Assembly: GCA_029976025.1 (NCBI GenBank)
Contig: JARKNX010000030.1
Span: forward strand, 1 to 64,000
DNA length: 64,000 nucleotides
Direction of reading: 5' to 3'
Source: Aggregatilineales bacterium
Lineage (GTDB): Bacteria; Chloroflexota; Anaerolineae; Aggregatilineales; Ch27
Under the pieces are notes generated by a model that was not told the DNA's origin, did no database searches, and was given only the letters and a program-made list of their open reading frames with translations. This document shows, in pieces, positions 48,824 through 57,382 of this stretch. The stretch's first letter is position 1, and the number at the start of each line of letters is the position of its first letter. The position numbers and the translations under genes are program-made.

Positions 48824-50203
48824 ATGTCCGTAAAGCTGCAAACATATTATCGGGATGATGCTCTTCGCGCTGTGCTGCAACTGCTCGCTGGCGATCGCTG
48901 CGTTGCTGTCGTCGGCATGAGCAATTTCGGCAAGTCCACGCTGTTACGCCAGATGCAGACACCGGAAGCGGCGGCGCGTTACCGGGAACTGACCGGCAAA
49001 AAGGCGCTGTTCGTCTATGTGGATTGCAACAGGATGCTGGAGATGTCGCCGCGCGGCTTTTTTGAAGTCACCCTGCGGGCGGCGTTGGAGGTCCTGCCGG
49101 GCAGCGAGTCACACCTGAAGCCGGTGGTCGAGGAGCAGTATCGGATGGTCGTGCAGCCGCCGAATGATTTCGCCGTGCCGCTGGCCTTCAACGATGCGCT
49201 GGTGGCGTTGGTGGAAAAGAACACGCGCCAGGTGATTCTGCTGTTGGATGAGTTTGACGAGGTGCTGACCGATCTGGACCCGCGCATCCTGCTCAATCTG
49301 CGGGCGCTGCGCGATCGATATGGCCCGGACCTCAGCTATGTAATTGCGTCGGCCATGCCGCCCTCGGAGATGCTGCAGCGAAACGAGCTGGTTGCGGAGT
49401 TTGCCGAACTTTTTGAGGCGAGCGAGCACTATCTGGGGCCGCTCTCGCTGGACGAGACGCGCCGGATGGCGGCGGAGATATTCGAGGCCGCTGGATATGC
49501 GCTGAATGATGCGGAGGCGGATTTCATCGTCCAGGAGGCTGGCGGGCATCCCGGCCTGATTCAGGCGGTGGGGCAGGTTCTGCTTCAGGTGGAAAGTGGC
49601 GCGCCGGCCCTCTACCAGCAGCAGGCGTTTGATCTGGCCAACGCCATGCTGGAGTCCGACCGGATAGCGCTGGCCGAGCTGAACCGGCTGTGGCAGCAGC
49701 TCACGGCGGAAGAGCAACAGGCAGTTGTGGATGCCGTGGTGGCGGGCCGGTTTGATCCGTCTATCGATCGTATTCTGCGTCAGCGCGGCCTGATCAGCGC
49801 TGCGCCGGATGATAGGGAATCGCCGCAGTTCCTGGGGCAGTTATTCACCCGTTATGTGCGCCGCAAGGCGCTGACCCGGCCCGGCTCCCGGCGCGGCATC
49901 CAGATTGATACGGATTCGGGCGAGGTCTGGGTGGATGGCTTGGCGGTGGAGACCCTGACCGATCTGGAGTACCGGCTGCTGCTCCTCCTTTATGGGCGGC
50001 TGGATAAGCTCTGTGACAAGTACCAGCTTGTTGAGGCAGTATGGGGCGAGCATTATATTGACGAAGTTGATGATGCCCGTATCGAAAAGCTGGTCAGTCG
50101 GCTGCGAACCAAGCTGGAGGCGGGCGCTGCCTCTGCGCGTTACCTGGTCACGGTGCGGGGCCGGGGATACAGGCTTTCCAGCGTGCCGGAACAGATAGCT
50201 TAG
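48824..50203 (+). CDS. AAA-type ATPase fused to a PhoB/OmpR-type DNA-binding domain
   Basis: A 459-residue soluble protein. Residues 25-290 are a STAND/AAA ATPase part with Walker A VGMSNFGKSTLL, Walker B VILLLDEFDEVL and a sensor SYVIASAMPP, followed by helical lid segments. Residues about 360-455 are a winged helix of the Trans_reg_C type (LTDLEYRLLLLLYGRLDKLC, VWGEHYIDEVDDARIEKLVSRLRTKLE, TVRGRGYRL). So an ATP-dependent signal receptor would bind DNA directly. It is a single gene between a terminator and the receiver-kinase gene. Direct repeats 138 bp after its end are a likely target. Confidence 0.88.
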   Translation: MSVKLQTYYRDDALRAVLQLLAGDRCVAVVGMSNFGKSTLLRQMQTPEAAARYRELTGKKALFVYVDCNRMLEMSPRGFFEVTLRAALEVLPGSESHLKPVVEEQYRMVVQPPNDFAVPLAFNDALVALVEKNTRQVILLLDEFDEVLTDLDPRILLNLRALRDRYGPDLSYVIASAMPPSEMLQRNELVAEFAELFEASEHYLGPLSLDETRRMAAEIFEAAGYALNDAEADFIVQEAGGHPGLIQAVGQVLLQVESGAPALYQQQAFDLANAMLESDRIALAELNRLWQQLTAEEQQAVVDAVVAGRFDPSIDRILRQRGLISAAPDDRESPQFLGQLFTRYVRRKALTRPGSRRGIQIDTDSGEVWVDGLAVETLTDLEYRLLLLLYGRLDKLCDKYQLVEAVWGEHYIDEVDDARIEKLVSRLRTKLEAGAASARYLVTVRGRGYRLSSVPEQIA

Positions 50204-50340
50204 GCTTCCTTCGGGCCTGGCGCACGGGTGTGCCTCAACGCCGCCAGGCTATCATACATACCAGGCGATAACCGGACTGGCAGGATATGAGCGCGCTGCC
50301 TGATGAGATCAGGCCGAATCTGGCAATGATCCGGAAGATC

Positions 50341-50372
50341 ATTGAGCAGAATCATGGTAGAATTGAGCAGAA
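50341..50372. promoter_or_regulatory. paired 11-bp direct repeats, candidate regulator site
   Basis: ATTGAGCAGAA occurs at 50341-50351 and 50362-50372, 21 bp apart start to start, which is two DNA turns. PhoB/OmpR-type proteins bind such direct repeats. The gene just upstream encodes a PhoB-type winged helix, and the gene downstream a receiver-kinase. Confidence 0.5.
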
Positions 50373-50479
50373 GTATACGTAACCAGGAAAACATCCTTCG
50401 GATTCATCTGCCAGTGATTCTTCCGCGAGTATGTTGCCCTGGAAAACCAGCATTAATCCTGTAAAAGCTGGAGGTGCGC

Positions 50480-51613
50480 ATGGCCGGCCAAACGACACTC
50501 CTGGTCGTTGAGGATGATGTTCATCTGTTGCAGGGAATCCGGGACATTCTGGAAATCGAGGGCTATCGAGTCCTGACCGCCGGGAACGGGGTTGAGGGGC
50601 TTGATGTGCTCAACGGGTTGCCCCGCCCCCCCGATCTGATTATCTCCGATATTATGATGCCGCGCATGGATGGGTACCAGTTCTTTCAGGCTGTGCGTGC
50701 TTCAGAACGCTGGGTGGATATCCCCTTTGTCTTTCTGACGGCCAAGGGCGAGAAACATGACGTGCGGCTTGGTCAGCGCCTGGGCGCGGAAGCGTATGTC
50801 GTGAAGCCGATGGACCCTGAAGACTTGCTGGTGATTGTGGATGCGCGGCTCCGCCGTATCCAGCAAATCCGGGAACGCTATGACGATCAGGTTTCCGATA
50901 TCAAGCGCAATATCATGACCATCCTCAATCATGAGTTTCGCACCCCGCTGACCTATATGGTCGCCTATTCCGACTTGCTCAACAGCGATGCCGCATCGCT
51001 GACGCCGGATGAGCTGCGGACGTTCCTGCGCGGCGTCAATAATGGGGCGGACCGCTTCCGGCGGCTGGTGGAAAACTTCATTTCGCTGGTGGAGCTGGAT
51101 GTTAGCGAGGCTGCCAAGAATTTCGCGTGGCGGAGCCAGACGATCACCGATATCCGGCCGATTTGCGCGGATGCTTTCAGCACCTGCCAGGTCATGGCCG
51201 AAGATAAGGGGGTGACGCTGGTGCTCGATGTGCCCGATCATGTCCCGGCGTTTGTGGGGGATTACGAATATCTGCGGATCGCGCTGGCCCAGCTTGTCGA
51301 GAACGGCATCAAGTTCTCCGATAAGCCGGGGGGCCGGGTGGAGCTGCGGGCGAGCCACGACGCTGAGAGTGTCTCCCTCATTGTTCAGGACTGGGGGCGC
51401 GGCATTGCCAGGGAGGAATTTGAGCGTATCTGGGAACCTTTTTACCAGATCGATCGGTCCGTGCACGAGGATCAGGGCGCCGGGTCGGGGCTGGCGATTG
51501 TGCGCGGTATTATTGTCAGGCTGCACGGAGGGACTATCGCTGTTGACAGCACCCCTGGCAAAGGCAGCACGTTCACCCTCAGGCTGCCGCGCGGGGAGAA
51601 GCCCGGCGCCTGA
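50480..51613 (+). CDS. response regulator-histidine kinase (receiver first)
   Basis: A 377-residue soluble signalling protein. Residues 5-122 are a receiver domain with phospho-acceptor D57 (SDIMMPRMDG) and lysine VKPMD. A coiled coil leads to HisKA with H151 in NHEFRTPL, and the HATPase domain carries an N box with LVENGIKFS, G1 DWGRGIA and G2 GAGSGLAIV. The receiver is upstream of the kinase, with no sensor domain, so the kinase is probably controlled by phosphorylation of its own receiver. GGAGGT is before the ATG at 50480. Its partner is likely encoded elsewhere; the ATPase-wHTH gene upstream lacks a receiver. Confidence 0.92.
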   Translation: MAGQTTLLVVEDDVHLLQGIRDILEIEGYRVLTAGNGVEGLDVLNGLPRPPDLIISDIMMPRMDGYQFFQAVRASERWVDIPFVFLTAKGEKHDVRLGQRLGAEAYVVKPMDPEDLLVIVDARLRRIQQIRERYDDQVSDIKRNIMTILNHEFRTPLTYMVAYSDLLNSDAASLTPDELRTFLRGVNNGADRFRRLVENFISLVELDVSEAAKNFAWRSQTITDIRPICADAFSTCQVMAEDKGVTLVLDVPDHVPAFVGDYEYLRIALAQLVENGIKFSDKPGGRVELRASHDAESVSLIVQDWGRGIAREEFERIWEPFYQIDRSVHEDQGAGSGLAIVRGIIVRLHGGTIAVDSTPGKGSTFTLRLPRGEKPGA

Positions 51614-51673
51614 TCGCGGCGGCTCTCCCGGCGCCCCGGGAATCGTCAGCATGGCGTCCGCTTGCTGTCAGAG

Positions 51674-51702
51674 TTGCGCGCAGCGCCGTGTTACGATACA
51701 AA
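51674..51702 (+). promoter_or_regulatory. promoter of pspA
   Basis: TTGCGC (51674-51679) and TACAAA (51697-51702) are 17 bp apart, 80 bp before the ATG. Confidence 0.55.
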
Positions 51703-51781
51703 CACAATCAGGATGTGCCACTCTGGCTGGCCGCATGGCGGCTGTTCGCGCTGCGTCTGCTTATAAGGAGATATCTCGCTC

Positions 51782-52525
51782 ATGGCTCAATCACTGATAG
51801 AAAAGATCAACACTCTGATTTCGGCTAACCTGCACGGCATGGTGGATCGCGCTCTGGAGCAGAACTCGGTCAAGGTGATGGATGAGTACATCCGCCAGGC
51901 CGAGCGCAACCTGGACTCGCTGGAAGATTCGGCGGCCACTATCGGCGGCACCGTCCGCACGCTCAAGCGCAAGCACGAGGAGTTCGCCGCTTCGGCAGAG
52001 AAGCTGGATCGCGATATTGACACCCTGCTGCTCAAGGGCAAGAACGAGCTGGCTGCGGCGGCCCAGGCCGATCTCAACACCAAGCAGCAGCTTGCTCAGG
52101 AATACTACGAGCAGTGGCAGAACCAGGAAGATCAGTATCGCAAGATGATGGATATGAAGCTCAAGCTGGAAGCCAAACTGACCACTATCAAGCAGGAGCG
52201 CGAGCAGGTCAAGGCTCTGCTGGAGCTGGCGGAGGCCAAAGCTGTCACGACCAGGACTATCAAGAGTCTGGACGATCTGGCTGGCGTCGGGGACGAAGAT
52301 GTCGCCCGCGTCGTCGATTCCATCCGCTCCCGTCTGGATCGCGAGGATGCCAAGCTGGCGATGGCTTCTGGCCGCCTGAGCGATCAGATCGACGAGGCGG
52401 TCGGGTACAGCGAGATCGAGATGCAGCTTGAGGAACGGCGTCGGCGCCTGAACCTCGGCAGCGAGGATTCCGGCGCTGCGTCGGGCGGCCGGGCCGCCGG
52501 CAGCGAATCCGGCGGAGCCAGCTAA
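51782..52525 (+). CDS. pspA: PspA/IM30-family membrane-stress protein
   Basis: A 247-residue ESCRT-III-like protein, almost all coiled coil, with the family start SLIEKINTLISANLHGMVDRALE (residues 4-26) and the ALEQNSVKVMDEYIRQAERNL helix. It binds stressed or damaged membranes and assembles into rods or rings. The C-terminal tail is Gly/Ser-rich. AAGGAGATATC precedes the ATG. It probably works with the coiled-coil membrane protein and NfeD downstream. Confidence 0.94.
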   Translation: MAQSLIEKINTLISANLHGMVDRALEQNSVKVMDEYIRQAERNLDSLEDSAATIGGTVRTLKRKHEEFAASAEKLDRDIDTLLLKGKNELAAAAQADLNTKQQLAQEYYEQWQNQEDQYRKMMDMKLKLEAKLTTIKQEREQVKALLELAEAKAVTTRTIKSLDDLAGVGDEDVARVVDSIRSRLDREDAKLAMASGRLSDQIDEAVGYSEIEMQLEERRRRLNLGSEDSGAASGGRAAGSESGGAS

Positions 52526-52860
52526 GTCAGCGGCGCGTTGCCCGCCAGGTTACTATACAACCCAGGCGAGGTTGTCCGGAGGCAGGCAGGCTGCCACGGT
52601 GCGCGGCCCGGCAGGAAAAGCGCACTGTGAAGCGTCGCCCGCACCGGCGGCCTCGTTTCTTTTCCTCCGGGGTGGGGTGGTGGCGATCGTCCGGGGCGCG
52701 AGGCCCGCGTTCCGCGCCATAAATCTCCGGCCATCGGGTATAATAGGATCAGCAGGCCCGATCGGGTATCTGCGCCGGGGACAGGCCCGGGGCACGGAGG
52801 CGGGCCGAAGCAGGAGCCTAGTGGATCGTTCACCCGTACAGGAAGCAGGCCAGATCGCTG
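52526..52860. other. 335-bp gene-free stretch downstream of pspA
   Basis: No gene is visible. A perfect TATAAT at 52739-52744 is a likely -10 for the next gene, but the -35 at 17-18 bp is poor (CCATAA). Around 52760-52830 there are several GC hairpins. No known RNA is recognised. Confidence 0.45.
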
Positions 52861-53703
52861 ATGAGCGAACGTGACGAGCAGAAAACTCCGAGAGAACAAC
52901 TGCACGATCAGGCGGCCAGGGCTGTGCTGGCTGATGCCTTCTTTCGCTGGGAGAGCGCGGCGACAATTGCCCTGACCATGCTGCTGGCGTTCTTTTTGCC
53001 CACGCTGCCGTTTTTCCCCTGGTGGCAGTGGTGGATGTGGATTGTCCTCGGGGCGGTCGCCGAAGGCGCGCTGGTCGTGGCCCATATCACCGACCCCAAA
53101 TCTTCCCAGCAGGCGGTGGCCCGGCTGTTCCGGCAGGAGTTCAACCCGACGGATATCAAGAACACAGTGTCGCGGGGGCGGCTGGAAAAAGCGCTGGAAT
53201 ACCGGGACGGCATCGCGGCGCTGGTTGTACAGCAGTCGGGCGCGATGCGGCTGAGCCTCCAGCAGACGCTCGATGAGGTTGACGACTGGATTGCGCAGAT
53301 TCACCGCCTGGCCCGGCGGATGGACAATTTCGACGAAAACGCCATTCTGGGCAGCGATCTCAAGACGGTCCCCAACGATCTGCGCAATCTGCACCGCCGG
53401 CTGGAAGCCGAAAAATCGCCCACTGTCCGCGCCGAACTGGAGGACGCCATCCAGATCAAGGAGCAGCAGCTTCGCAATCTGAACGCCCTCGCCGACAACA
53501 TGAAGCGCGCCGAGATCCAGTTGGAAAATACCATGGCGGCGCTGGGCACGCTGTACGCCCAGGTGCAGGTCATCGATTCCAAGGACCTGGATAGCGCCCG
53601 CGCCCGCCGGCTGCGGGAGGAAATTCAGGATGAAGTGACCGGCCTGCAGGACACTATTCTGGCTATGGACGAGGTGTACTCTAGCAAGCGCCTGCGGGAT
53701 TGA
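52861..53703 (+). CDS. membrane-anchored coiled-coil protein, likely PspA-associated
   Basis: A 280-residue protein with two close hydrophobic helices (about 33-52 and 56-76, Trp-rich WWQWWMW between) and then a long cytoplasmic coiled coil (about 110-280, rich in Glu, Arg, Asp and Leu). No enzymatic motif. I do not recognise a family. Its position after pspA suggests a membrane receptor or regulator for it, like the PspB/C or LiaF roles in other phyla, but this is an inference from context. The ATG has a weak ribosome site. Confidence 0.75.
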   Translation: MSERDEQKTPREQLHDQAARAVLADAFFRWESAATIALTMLLAFFLPTLPFFPWWQWWMWIVLGAVAEGALVVAHITDPKSSQQAVARLFRQEFNPTDIKNTVSRGRLEKALEYRDGIAALVVQQSGAMRLSLQQTLDEVDDWIAQIHRLARRMDNFDENAILGSDLKTVPNDLRNLHRRLEAEKSPTVRAELEDAIQIKEQQLRNLNALADNMKRAEIQLENTMAALGTLYAQVQVIDSKDLDSARARRLREEIQDEVTGLQDTILAMDEVYSSKRLRD

Positions 53704-54086
53704 GATGGACAGGTTCGCGAGGGGATACTCCCCCTCATGAGGCGGGTCCTGTCAGGAGGGCGCTGCCGCGATGGCTGCGCCAGCTAAGGCGGGCAGCTTC
53801 TCGGGCTGCGCCCGGCCTGATAGACCACGTTAATACGTCCGGACCTGAAAGCGAGTTTCTCTCTTGTGTGCGGTTTAGAGTTTATGCGCGGGCCTGCCCC
53901 GCACAGCCGCCTGTCTGAAGTTGTTAAAGAGCCGCACCGGCCGCGGGCTGGGGCGCTATTACCCTGCTACCCCTCGGCGGCCGGCCGCGCTGAGCCTGTT
54001 CTGGCACACTGGTGTCTGGCTGAAACGAGAGGAGGTCACCCGGCTTTCGCTGTCGCCTGAAGGCGGCAATCCCGCCGGGAATTTCT
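53704..54086. other. 383-bp gene-free stretch upstream of nfeD-type gene
   Basis: No reading frame is supported. The ends GACAGG (53704-region) and CCTGTC near 53745 can pair around a GGGG/CCCC hairpin, which may be a transcription end for the upstream gene. The rest has no RNA motif that I recognise. Confidence 0.4.
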
Positions 54087-54785
54087 ATGGAATCGATAGA
54101 GTCACTGCTGTTGCAGCCGGGTCTGTTGTATTTCACGTTGATCGCTGCGGCCTGGATCGGGATGCTGATGCTGCTCATCCCCGGCACCGGCATCATCGAA
54201 ATTGTTGCGGCTATCGGCCTGCTGTACGCGGTTTTTGGCCTGCTTCATGTCGGGGCCAGCCTGGCGGGCCTGCTGCTGATTATCGCCGCTTTCATCTTCT
54301 ACGCTGTGGCTGTTCTGCGGTCGTACTGGTATGCCAGCGAGAAGGTCAAGAGCGGCCTGTCGGAGCCGCCGCCCCTGCTGGGCGCAGTGGTGGGGACGGT
54401 TGTGCAAACCATCGGCGGCCTGCTCATGGCGGCCAGCCTGCCGGGGCTGGAATGGTGGCTGGTGATCGCGCTGGCGCTCGGATCGCTGGCTATCTACCGC
54501 TGGATGCTCATCCCGACCGTCAACGCGCTACGCCCCCCGCCGCAGACCGGTATGGAGGCCCTCATCGGCGCGCAGGCTCGCGTCCGCAAGCCGCCCCGCG
54601 GCCCCGACAAGCCCGGCACAGTGTTCATCTCCGGCGAGCTGTGGGCAGCTTCTTCTGAGGACACCTTGCAGGAAGGCGATCTGGTGGACGTAGTCGCCCG
54701 CGACGGGATGTCGCTGGTGGTGCAGAAAGCAGTGATGGCTCGCCCGCCGTCTTCAGAAGATTCTGACGACGCAGAAGCGCTGTGA
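54087..54785 (+). CDS. NfeD-family membrane protein
   Basis: A 232-residue protein with four to five transmembrane helices (residues 8-150) and a C-terminal OB-fold (about 160-215: TGMEALIGAQARV, GTVFISGELWAASSEDTLQEGDLVDVVARDGMSLVV). It is the short NfeD type without the protease part. Such proteins work with SPFH/flotillin-like or PspA-type partners in membrane organisation. No flotillin gene is next to it here. It lies downstream of the PspA block. Confidence 0.9.
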   Translation: MESIESLLLQPGLLYFTLIAAAWIGMLMLLIPGTGIIEIVAAIGLLYAVFGLLHVGASLAGLLLIIAAFIFYAVAVLRSYWYASEKVKSGLSEPPPLLGAVVGTVVQTIGGLLMAASLPGLEWWLVIALALGSLAIYRWMLIPTVNALRPPPQTGMEALIGAQARVRKPPRGPDKPGTVFISGELWAASSEDTLQEGDLVDVVARDGMSLVVQKAVMARPPSSEDSDDAEAL

Positions 54786-54842
54786 GGCCGCTCACCGGTC
54801 ATCGGCAGGAGTACAGCGGGGCAGGTCGCCCACTCTTAGTGA

Positions 54843-55358
54843 ATGAGAAGTTGGATGGATGGCTCTCTGAGTGCAGGCGCAGAGTCTCTGGATGGCTACC
54901 GGGTTATGCCGGCTGCGCTGCGCGATCTGCGGGCTGTGCGCCGGCTGGAGAAGCTGATTTTCGCCGGAGAGGCGTATACATATCCCGATCTGTTATTTCT
55001 GTTTCTGCGACCGGGGATTATCAATCTCAAGCTCGTCACGCCGGATAACGCCCTGGCCGGCTTCGGCTCTGGCGGGCGGCTGCCCGGCAGCCCCCGCGTC
55101 TGGATCATCAGCCTGGGCATTCACCCTGATCATCAGCGGCGCGGCCTGGGGCGGTTCCTGCTGGAGATGTGCGAGGCGCGCCTGTCCGGCCCGACCCTCT
55201 TCCTGACGGTGCGGGCCGACAATGAGCGGGCCATCACCCTCTACCGGCGGAGCGGCTACCGGCAGATCGGGATCAGATACAGCTACTATTCCGATGGCGA
55301 AGATGGTATCGAGATGTGCAAAGAGCGTCCCTGGCCGCCGGGTGCAAGCGCCCGGTGA
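54843..55358 (+). CDS. GNAT-family N-acetyltransferase (RimI-like)
   Basis: A 171-residue acetyltransferase. Motif A is IISLGIHPDHQRRGLGRFLLEM, with the Q/RXXGXG/A acetyl-CoA loop, and the motif B segment is NERAITLYRRSGY, which are the usual RimI-like features. It transfers acetyl from acetyl-CoA to a protein N-terminus or small amine. The start is ambiguous: ATG 54843 or 54855. It is convergent with the phosphoesterase gene. Substrate unknown. Confidence 0.9.
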   Translation: MRSWMDGSLSAGAESLDGYRVMPAALRDLRAVRRLEKLIFAGEAYTYPDLLFLFLRPGIINLKLVTPDNALAGFGSGGRLPGSPRVWIISLGIHPDHQRRGLGRFLLEMCEARLSGPTLFLTVRADNERAITLYRRSGYRQIGIRYSYYSDGEDGIEMCKERPWPPGASAR

Positions 55359-55383
55359 CTGCGGGCGCCGCTCCCTCCGCCGC

Positions 55384-55875
55384 TCAGCCACCCGGCAGCT
55401 CAATGAAGCGGAGATCGCCGGCGGCGACATCCAGAATGGCGATTGAACGCGACTGAAAATGCGCGCCGCCGAGCGCGCCGGGGTTGATCACGCGCGTCCG
55501 CCCGATCTGCTCATCGCGACGACGGTGAGTATGTCCGTGCAGCACGTAGTGCCAGTCCTGCCCGCGGATCAGGCGGTCCAGATCAACGTGCCCGTGCAGG
55601 ACGTAGAGGCTGAAGCCGTCCACCAGCAACTGGTAAGACGGCTGTGGCGCGGACAGGCCGTAATGCCCCGCCGCCGCTTCCAGCCCGGCCAGCTCGCGAT
55701 CCATATTGCCGCGGACAAAGATAGCGTCCCATCCCTGAAAGAGGGCCAGGAGGCTCCCGCCGGTCACGTCGCCGCAATGCACGATCCGCGTCACCCCCTC
55801 CCGGCGGAAGATATCCAGCGCCGCTGTCGTATTGGGGGCGTTATTATGCGTATCCGAGAGAATGCCGAGGCGCAT
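55384..55875 (-). CDS. YfcE/MJ0936-type metallophosphoesterase
   Basis: A 163-residue small calcineurin-like phosphoesterase, with GILSDTHNN, HCGDVTGG, VRGNMDRE and the GHTHRRRDE / INPGALGG end motifs, all metal ligands visible. It is shorter and different from the 255-residue homologue at 37.7 kb. The start is ATG 55875, with GGAGGAA upstream; the extension to 55953 has no ribosome site. It is a single gene, perhaps a general phosphodiesterase. Confidence 0.93.
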   Translation of the reverse strand: MRLGILSDTHNNAPNTTAALDIFRREGVTRIVHCGDVTGGSLLALFQGWDAIFVRGNMDRELAGLEAAAGHYGLSAPQPSYQLLVDGFSLYVLHGHVDLDRLIRGQDWHYVLHGHTHRRRDEQIGRTRVINPGALGGAHFQSRSIAILDVAAGDLRFIELPGG

Positions 55876-55984
55876 GCGTTCCTCCGTTTCTGGATGGGCG
55901 TTTCCAATCGAAAAGGCCATGATCGTCGCCGCGCGATGCCGGCGAACAGCCATGGCCTTCCGGTGTGTCAGGGGTCGGGCGCGA

Positions 55985-56200
55985 TTACCGGGCGATTCCA
56001 GAAGCCTTCTTAAACTCTGCTTCCAGCTCCTGACGGCGGGCTTCCGCCGCTTTGCGCGCTTCTTCCAGCAGTTGCTCGTAGTAATCTTTGGCTTCCTGAC
56101 GCATCCGGTTGCCGGATGCCGGCGTCAACAGCGCGGCCAGGATCGCGCCGATCAGCGCGCCTAACGCCAGCCCCAGGAAGAACATACCCACTTGTCGCAT
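55985..56200 (-). CDS. YtxH-like small membrane protein
   Basis: A 71-residue protein. One glycine-rich transmembrane helix (VGMFFLGLALGALIGAILAAL, near residues 4-24) is followed by TPASGNRMRQEAK and an amphipathic helical tail of about 40 residues, the pattern of YtxH/gas-vesicle-like stress proteins. ATG 56200 is chosen as it begins the family; an extension upstream to 56248 is not supported. It is upstream of the small phosphoesterase gene by about 110 bp, on the same strand. Confidence 0.82.
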   Translation of the reverse strand: MRQVGMFFLGLALGALIGAILAALLTPASGNRMRQEAKDYYEQLLEEARKAAEARRQELEAEFKKASGIAR

Positions 56201-56435
56201 TCCAACCCGCCTCTCTGTCGCCTCAAGTTGTGCTGCGCTCCGCTGCACCCGGCTCGGGTTTCAACCCCTTTTCTGAGGTCCGGCTGCTACCTCCAGTATA
56301 CTCCATTCCGACGCGCAGACCAGAGAACATCTGTATGCCCGCAACACAAACCTGGATTCCCTACCCTCTGTGCGGTACACTGTATCAGTCCTTTTTGCGG
56401 ATTCTGTCACATCTGTACACTGCCGGGCAGGTTCT

Positions 56436-56903
56436 ATGATTCAGGTTTTGTTCGTATGTCTGGGGAATATCTGCCGCTCGCCAATGGCTGAGGCGGTATT
56501 TCTGTCTCTCGTTGAGGAAGCCGGGCTGGACGATTCCATTCAGGCGGATTCAGCCGGCATCGGGAGCTGGTATGTTGGCGAGAAAGCGCATCCTGGCACG
56601 CGGCAGGTTCTCGCCCGCCGTGGGATCGCCTACGATGGCCGCGCCCGTGTGCTCACCCGCGCCGATCTGGATCGGTTCGATTACGTCCTGGCCATGGACT
56701 ACGACAATCTGGCGCATCTCCAGTCTATGGACGGTGGACGGGCCAGGGCGAAGATCAGCCTCTTTCTGGATTACGCTCCCGGGGCCGGCGCGCGCGAAGT
56801 GCCGGACCCCTACTACGACGGGCGATTTGAGGAAGTGTATACCCTTGTCCGCCAGGCGGCAGAAGGGCTGCTGGCGCAGATTCGAGAAGAGCACCGGCTG
56901 TGA
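56436..56903 (+). CDS. LMW protein-tyrosine-phosphatase-family protein (first copy)
   Basis: A 155-residue phosphatase. The P-loop CX5R is C8-LGNIC-R14-S in VLFVCLGNICRSP and the acid loop is VPDPYYDG near the end. Homologues encoded next to fructosamine-kinase genes can remove phosphate from 5-phospho-ribulosamine adducts, and that is the neighbourhood here. It overlaps the second copy by 4 bp. ATG 56436 begins the family; an extended frame to 56370 is not coding. It may alternatively act on protein phosphotyrosine. Confidence 0.92.
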   Translation: MIQVLFVCLGNICRSPMAEAVFLSLVEEAGLDDSIQADSAGIGSWYVGEKAHPGTRQVLARRGIAYDGRARVLTRADLDRFDYVLAMDYDNLAHLQSMDGGRARAKISLFLDYAPGAGAREVPDPYYDGRFEEVYTLVRQAAEGLLAQIREEHRL

Positions 56904-57382
56904 GCAAGCCCGCCTTTCGCGTCCTCTTTGTCTGTGCGGGCAACACCTGCCGCTCGCCAATGGCTGAGGCGCTGCTCCGCCATCGCGCCGCCCGGGCCGG
57001 GCTGGATGGCGCGGTGATGGCCGCATCCGCCGGCGTGCGCGCCGAGGATGGCGACCCGGTCAGCCCGGAGGCGCTCCGGGAGCTGGCGGCGCACGGCATC
57101 GCTCATCAGGGGGCGGCGCGGCGCTTTCAACCGGAGGACTGGCGGACCTACGATCTGATTCTGGCGATGGACTGGCCCGTTCTGCGCCAGATCAGGCGGC
57201 TGCGCGATCCCGATGAGGAGTCGCCGGCGGAGGCGAAGCTGCTGCTGGACTTCGCCCGCGGGCTGGACGCGACCGAAATTTACGATCCGTACGGCACGAC
57301 TCGCTACAGCGAAGTTTACGCCCTGATCGACCAGGGCGTGAGCGGGCTTCTCGACTATCTCCAGAAGGAGTATGGCCTGTGA
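56900..57382 (+). CDS. LMW protein-tyrosine-phosphatase-family protein (second copy)
   Basis: A 160-residue paralogue of the upstream gene. The P-loop is VLFVCAGNTCRSP and the acid loop IYDPYGT. It starts with GTG overlapping the first copy's TGA and its own stop overlaps the kinase start by 4 bp, so all three genes are translationally coupled. The IYDPYGT loop and the absence of the tyrosine pair differ from the first copy, suggesting a different substrate. Deglycation phosphatase or phosphoarginine-type activity are options. Confidence 0.92.
   Translation: MSKPAFRVLFVCAGNTCRSPMAEALLRHRAARAGLDGAVMAASAGVRAEDGDPVSPEALRELAAHGIAHQGAARRFQPEDWRTYDLILAMDWPVLRQIRRLRDPDEESPAEAKLLLDFARGLDATEIYDPYGTTRYSEVYALIDQGVSGLLDYLQKEYGL

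Noticed and set aside
53704-54086. Small coding frames in the spacer before the NfeD gene
   Set aside because: The frames have no ribosome sites, start in poor context, and give Arg/Pro-rich products.
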